This document shows, one piece after another, positions 23,576-26,641 of a stretch of DNA of 26,641 nt. This DNA is from CAIYZT01 sp052387855. GTDB lineage: Bacteria > Pseudomonadota > Alphaproteobacteria > Rhodobacterales > Rhodobacteraceae. Under the pieces are notes generated by a model. That model saw nothing but the letters and a program-made list of their open reading frames with translations. It searched no databases and was not told where the DNA came from. The stretch lies in NCBI GenBank assembly GCA_052387855.1, contig JBQTIT010000076.1, positions 1 through 26,641 on the forward strand. The letters run 5' to 3'. Numbering within the stretch: position 1 is the stretch's first letter; each line of letters opens with the position of its first letter. The translations under genes were made by a program, and so were the position numbers.

Positions 23576-24453
23576 ATGCGATCCCTGACCGTTGCCGCGA
23601 CGCAGTTTGCCTGCACCTGGGACCTTCCGGCCAATGCTGACCGGGCCGAGGCGCTGGTGCGCCGCGCCGCCGCACAGGGGGCCGGGCTGGTGCTGGTGCA
23701 AGAGCTGTTCGCCGCGCCCTATTTCTGCATCGAGCAGCGCGCCGAATACTTTGCCCTTGCCCAGCCGATGCAGGGCCATCCACTGATCGCGCGCTTTGCC
23801 GATCTTGCGCGCGAACTGGGCGTCGTGCTGCCCTGCTCGTATTTCGAGCGTGCCGGCCAGGCCTTTTTCAACTCGGTCGCAATGATCGACGCCGATGGCA
23901 GGGTGCTGGGCAATTACCGCAAGACCCATATCCCCCAGGGTCCGGGCTATGAGGAGAAGTACTATTTTTCCCCCGGCGACACCGGCTATCGGGTCTGGCA
24001 GACGGCGGCGGGGGCCGTGTCGGTCTGGGCATCTGCTGGGACCAGTGGTTTCCCGAATGTGCCCGCGCAATGGCGCTGATGGGCGCCGAGGTGCTGCTTT
24101 ACCCCACCGCCATCGGCTCCGAGCCGCCGGCGCCGGGCTATGACAGCCAGCCGCACTGGCAGACGGTGATGCGCGGCCACGCCGGCGCCAACATCATGCC
24201 GCTGGTGGCCGCGAACCGGATCGGGCGCGAGGTGGCGCCGGGCGGCCGCGAGGTGACCTTTTACGGGTCAAGCTTCATTGCCGACCACATCGGGGCTGTG
24301 GTGGCCGAGGCGCCGCGCAGCACAGAGGCGGTGCTGGTGCAAAGCTTCGATCTGCAAGCGATCGCAGATCTGCGCGCCACCTGGGGCATCTTTCGCGACC
24401 GGCGACCACAGACCTATGGCGCGCTCGGCGGGCTGGACGGCGCGGCGGGTTAG
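23576..24453 (+). pseudogene. aguB: N-carbamoylputrescine amidase, split by a one-base frameshift
   Basis: The carbon-nitrogen hydrolase (nitrilase superfamily) turns N-carbamoylputrescine into putrescine, CO2 and ammonia. The first frame (23576 to about 24014) gives MRSLTVAATQFACTWD, E43 in VLVQELFAAPYF, K116 in YRKTHIPQ, and GYEEKYYFSPGDTG. The catalytic Cys block GICWDQWFPECARAMALMG and the rest, up to the TAG at 24453, are in another frame. Adding one G to the five-G run at 24010-24014 gives one 292-residue reading frame, with C154 as nucleophile, the normal family length. Otherwise the first frame ends at 24079 without the nucleophile. This could be a real inactivating deletion, phase variation in a G run, or a sequencing error. 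Confidence 0.88.
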
Positions 24454-24456
24454 GGC

Positions 24457-24493
24457 GGAGTGCATTCTGTCTGAATCAGACAGAATGCACTCC
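24457..24493. terminator. Perfect 37-bp palindrome between convergent genes
   Basis: GGAGTGCATTCTGTCTGA (24457-24474), a single central A, and its exact reverse complement (24476-24493) lie 3 nt after the aguB stop and 40 bp before the sugar dehydrogenase stop. There is no T-run. A two-way terminator is the simplest reading; a palindromic repeat element is an alternative. Confidence 0.7.
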
Positions 24494-24533
24494 AAGACAG
24501 GCCGAACGCCGGTCATGGTGCGTTTGCGCCGCC

Positions 24534-25832
24534 TCAGGCCCCGGTGACCCGCCAGATCACGTCGCCAACATCGTCGGCCACCAAGAGCGCGCCATCCTTG
24601 ATCGCAACGCCCACCGGCCGGCCGTAGGAATATCTTTCATCCTCCGACAGGAAGCCCGACAGGATCGTGCGCGCCTCTCCCATGGGCTTGCCGTTCTCGA
24701 AGGGCACGAAGATCACCTTGTAGCCCGACAGCTTGGAGCGGTTCCACGACCCGTGCTGACCGATCACCATGCCACCAGGAAAGCCGGGCAGGGTGCCGGC
24801 GGGCATCCAGCACAGGCCAAGGCTGGCGGTGTGCCCGCCCAGGGCATAGTCGGGCTGGATCGCGCGGGCGACCAGGGCGGCGTCCTGCGGCACCCGGTCA
24901 TCGACGATGCGGCCCCAGTAGCAATAGGGCCAGCCGTAAAAGCCGCCGTCCTGCACCGAGGTCAGATAATCGGGAGGGGTTTCATCGCCCAGACCGTCAC
25001 GCTCGTTCACCACGGTAAAGAGCGTCCCGCTGCCCGGCTCCCAGGCCATGCCGACCGGGTTGCGCAGGCCGCTGGCAAAGGGCCGGGTGGTGCCGGCCGC
25101 GATGTCATGCACCTGGATCATGGCGCGGCCCTCTTCGGCCGCCAGCCCGTCATCGCCGATGTTCGACAGCGAGCCGACGCCGATGTAGATCCTGGTTCGG
25201 TCGGGCGAAAGGATCAGGCTGCGCGTCCAATGCCCGCCGGGCTTGAAATCGGCCAGCTTGCGGCCCGGCCCGCTGAGTTTCGTCTGCCCGTCCGCATAGG
25301 GAAAGGCCAGCAGGGCATCGGTATTGCCCAGATAGATCGTGCCATCCAGATGCGCCAGACCAAAGGGCTGGTTCTGCCCGTCCAGAAAGACCTCGCGCGC
25401 CTCGGCCACGCCGTCGCCGTCGGCGTCGCGCAGCAGGATCACGCGGTTGGGGCTGTCGCCCACCGCCGCCGCGCGCTTCATCGTGACATGGATGGCATAG
25501 TCGAACGGCGTGCGGATGCCGCCCGGCACGAACATCGCCTCGGCCGTCAGCACATCGCCGTTGGGCAGAACCTCAAGGCTGCGGGGATGGTTCAGCCCGG
25601 TGGCAAAGGCGTTGACCTTCAGCCCCGGCGCGCAGGTCGGCAAATGGCCCGGCGCCCAGCCGCGCGCGGTGGGCATCTTGAGCGTCGGAATGCCCTGGGC
25701 CCGCGCCGCCGGGATGGCGGGGGCCAGCCCGATGGCCGGGGTGGCCGGCGGCGCGCCGAAGCGGCGCATCAAGATCATGGTGGCCCCCACCATGGCCACG
25801 CCCCGGGCGACGAATTGCGCAAATCCCATCAT
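24534..25832 (-). CDS. PQQ-type sugar (sorbosone) dehydrogenase
   Basis: The 432-residue protein belongs to the soluble glucose/sorbosone dehydrogenase family (six-bladed beta-propeller). It has an N-terminal membrane or signal segment (FVARGVAMVGATMILM), then propeller repeats such as FATGLNHPRSLEVLPNGDVLTAE, FGLAHLDGTIYLGNTDALLAF, ASGLRNPVGMAWEPGSGTLFTVVNERDGLGDE and VIGQHGSWNRSKLSGYKVIFVPF. Relatives oxidise aldose sugars in the periplasm using PQQ. The actual substrate, and whether PQQ is used here, are unknown. The start is one of two adjacent ATGs (25832 or 25829), with AAGGAG 5-8 nt upstream. A DUF1624 gene lies 54 bp upstream on the same strand. Confidence 0.9.
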   Translation of the reverse strand: MMGFAQFVARGVAMVGATMILMRRFGAPPATPAIGLAPAIPAARAQGIPTLKMPTARGWAPGHLPTCAPGLKVNAFATGLNHPRSLEVLPNGDVLTAEAMFVPGGIRTPFDYAIHVTMKRAAAVGDSPNRVILLRDADGDGVAEAREVFLDGQNQPFGLAHLDGTIYLGNTDALLAFPYADGQTKLSGPGRKLADFKPGGHWTRSLILSPDRTRIYIGVGSLSNIGDDGLAAEEGRAMIQVHDIAAGTTRPFASGLRNPVGMAWEPGSGTLFTVVNERDGLGDETPPDYLTSVQDGGFYGWPYCYWGRIVDDRVPQDAALVARAIQPDYALGGHTASLGLCWMPAGTLPGFPGGMVIGQHGSWNRSKLSGYKVIFVPFENGKPMGEARTILSGFLSEDERYSYGRPVGVAIKDGALLVADDVGDVIWRVTGA

Positions 25833-25886
25833 CGATTCTCCTTCTTTGGGCGCACCATACTCTTGTCGGGCGCGGGGGAAAGGGGC

Positions 25887-26609
25887 TCAGCCCAAACGGG
25901 TCCAGGTCCAGATCAGCGCCAGCAGGACGGGCTGATGGACGAGGTAGAGGATCAAGGAGTGGCGGCCGGGCCAGGCCAGTGCCGTCAGCGCCCGGCTTTC
26001 GCGCCAGACCAGGCGCGGCCAGAGCGGGGCCAGCGCGCGCCCGGCGCCCAGCCCGATCAGGATCAGCCCGAACCAGGGAAAGAGCGGCTCCAGATCGGCG
26101 CTGGCGGTGCCGATATCCTGCAGACCAAGCCAGCGCAGGGCCGGGTGGTTCCAACGCAGCACCCCCGGCAGGACCTGCGCCGCGCCGATCACCAGGGCGC
26201 CGGCGCCCAGGGTCAGCGCGGCGGGCAGGCGCAGAAAGGGCAGGGCCAGGACCGAGCCGAGCGCGATGGAATGCAGGATGCCGAAAAAGATCCAGGCCGA
26301 GGGCAGGACGAGATAAGTCGCGCCCGAGACCAGCGCCGCCGCCGCGACCAGGCGCCCCTCGCGCCGCCAGAAGGCACGCCGGTCAAGTCCCCCGCCATGC
26401 GCCAGCCACAGCGAAAGCCCCGCCAGCACCATGAAGCTGCCGGCCACGATGCGGGCATGCCAGTAGAAAAGGGGCGATGCGGCGATCGCCGGGTCGGCCA
26501 GGCCGAACAGCACCAGATCGAAGCGGATGTGAAAGGCCAGCATGCCGGCAAGCGCCAGGCTGCGCGCGATGTCGATCAGGACGAGCCGGTTGCGGGCGGT
26601 TGGCGGCAT
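25887..26609 (-). CDS. DUF1624 / HGSNAT-like membrane protein
   Basis: The 240-residue integral membrane protein starts RNRLVLIDIARSLALAGMLAFHIRFDL, the signature of the DUF1624 (heparan-alpha-glucosaminide N-acetyltransferase catalytic-like) family. It has about seven hydrophobic segments, including IVAGSFMVLAGLSLWLA, WIFFGILHSIALGSVLALPF and HSLILYLVHQPVLLALIW. Larger relatives transfer acyl groups across membranes; the short form has no proven reaction. ATG 26609 has a modest AAGG nearby. It lies 54 bp upstream of the sugar dehydrogenase and may share a transcript with it. Confidence 0.88.
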   Translation of the reverse strand: MPPTARNRLVLIDIARSLALAGMLAFHIRFDLVLFGLADPAIAASPLFYWHARIVAGSFMVLAGLSLWLAHGGGLDRRAFWRREGRLVAAAALVSGATYLVLPSAWIFFGILHSIALGSVLALPFLRLPAALTLGAGALVIGAAQVLPGVLRWNHPALRWLGLQDIGTASADLEPLFPWFGLILIGLGAGRALAPLWPRLVWRESRALTALAWPGRHSLILYLVHQPVLLALIWTWTRLG

Positions 26610-26641
26610 GGGGCCTTGGAGGGGGCAAGGGGCGGAGACGT
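26610..26641. other. Window end, upstream of the DUF1624 gene
   Basis: These 32 bases hold only the upstream sequence of the last gene. No further feature can be supported before the edge. Confidence 0.5.

Overview
The window looks like a chromosomal segment of an alphaproteobacterium of the Rhodobacteraceae (Rhodobacter/Rhodovulum/Paracoccus-like). The DNA is very GC-rich with strong third-position GC bias. The gene families (bactofilin plus M23 peptidase, GcvA-type LysR next to glutaryl-CoA dehydrogenase, eukaryote-type ornithine decarboxylase with a divergent Lrp) and the intergenic hairpin elements fit that family. The genus is inferred, not proven. I see no phage, transposase, CRISPR array, rRNA or tRNA. 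Most of the window is ordinary core and accessory metabolism.

Left part (1-9340): a 0.6 kb array of three hairpin-rich repeats; queA translationally coupled behind a giant AsmA/DUF3971 envelope protein (minus strand); a divergent PrxQ-like peroxiredoxin and a DUF455 ferritin-like protein (plus strand); then an M23 peptidase with a membrane anchor and coiled coil whose 3' end overlaps a bactofilin gene by 11 nt (a cell-shape module); and a convergent DUF2189 membrane protein.

Middle (9341-17411): a second, inverted and decayed array of the same repeat family, with a 59-nt cruciform-like hairpin; a DadA-like FAD oxidoreductase starting at GTG; a LysR regulator divergent from gcdH (glutaryl-CoA oxidation); a molybdate locus with a minimal ModE, a candidate Mo-box, modA and modB but no modC; a DUF4177 protein; a HisC-like aminotransferase; and a DUF1992 protein.

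Right part (17455-26641): valS; an Lrp/AsnC regulator divergent from an ornithine decarboxylase that has a long structured leader; a DUF2235 alpha/beta hydrolase; an N-carbamoylputrescine amidase gene split by a single-base frameshift in a G run; a perfect 37-bp palindrome between convergent genes; a PQQ-type sugar (sorbosone) dehydrogenase; and a DUF1624 membrane acyltransferase-like protein. Ornithine decarboxylase and N-carbamoylputrescine amidase both make putrescine, so this part is a small polyamine neighbourhood.

The most notable points are the two arrays of the hairpin repeat family, the interrupted aguB, the modEAB locus without an ATPase gene, and three copies of a GGGATATTT-containing element in minus-strand gene junctions.
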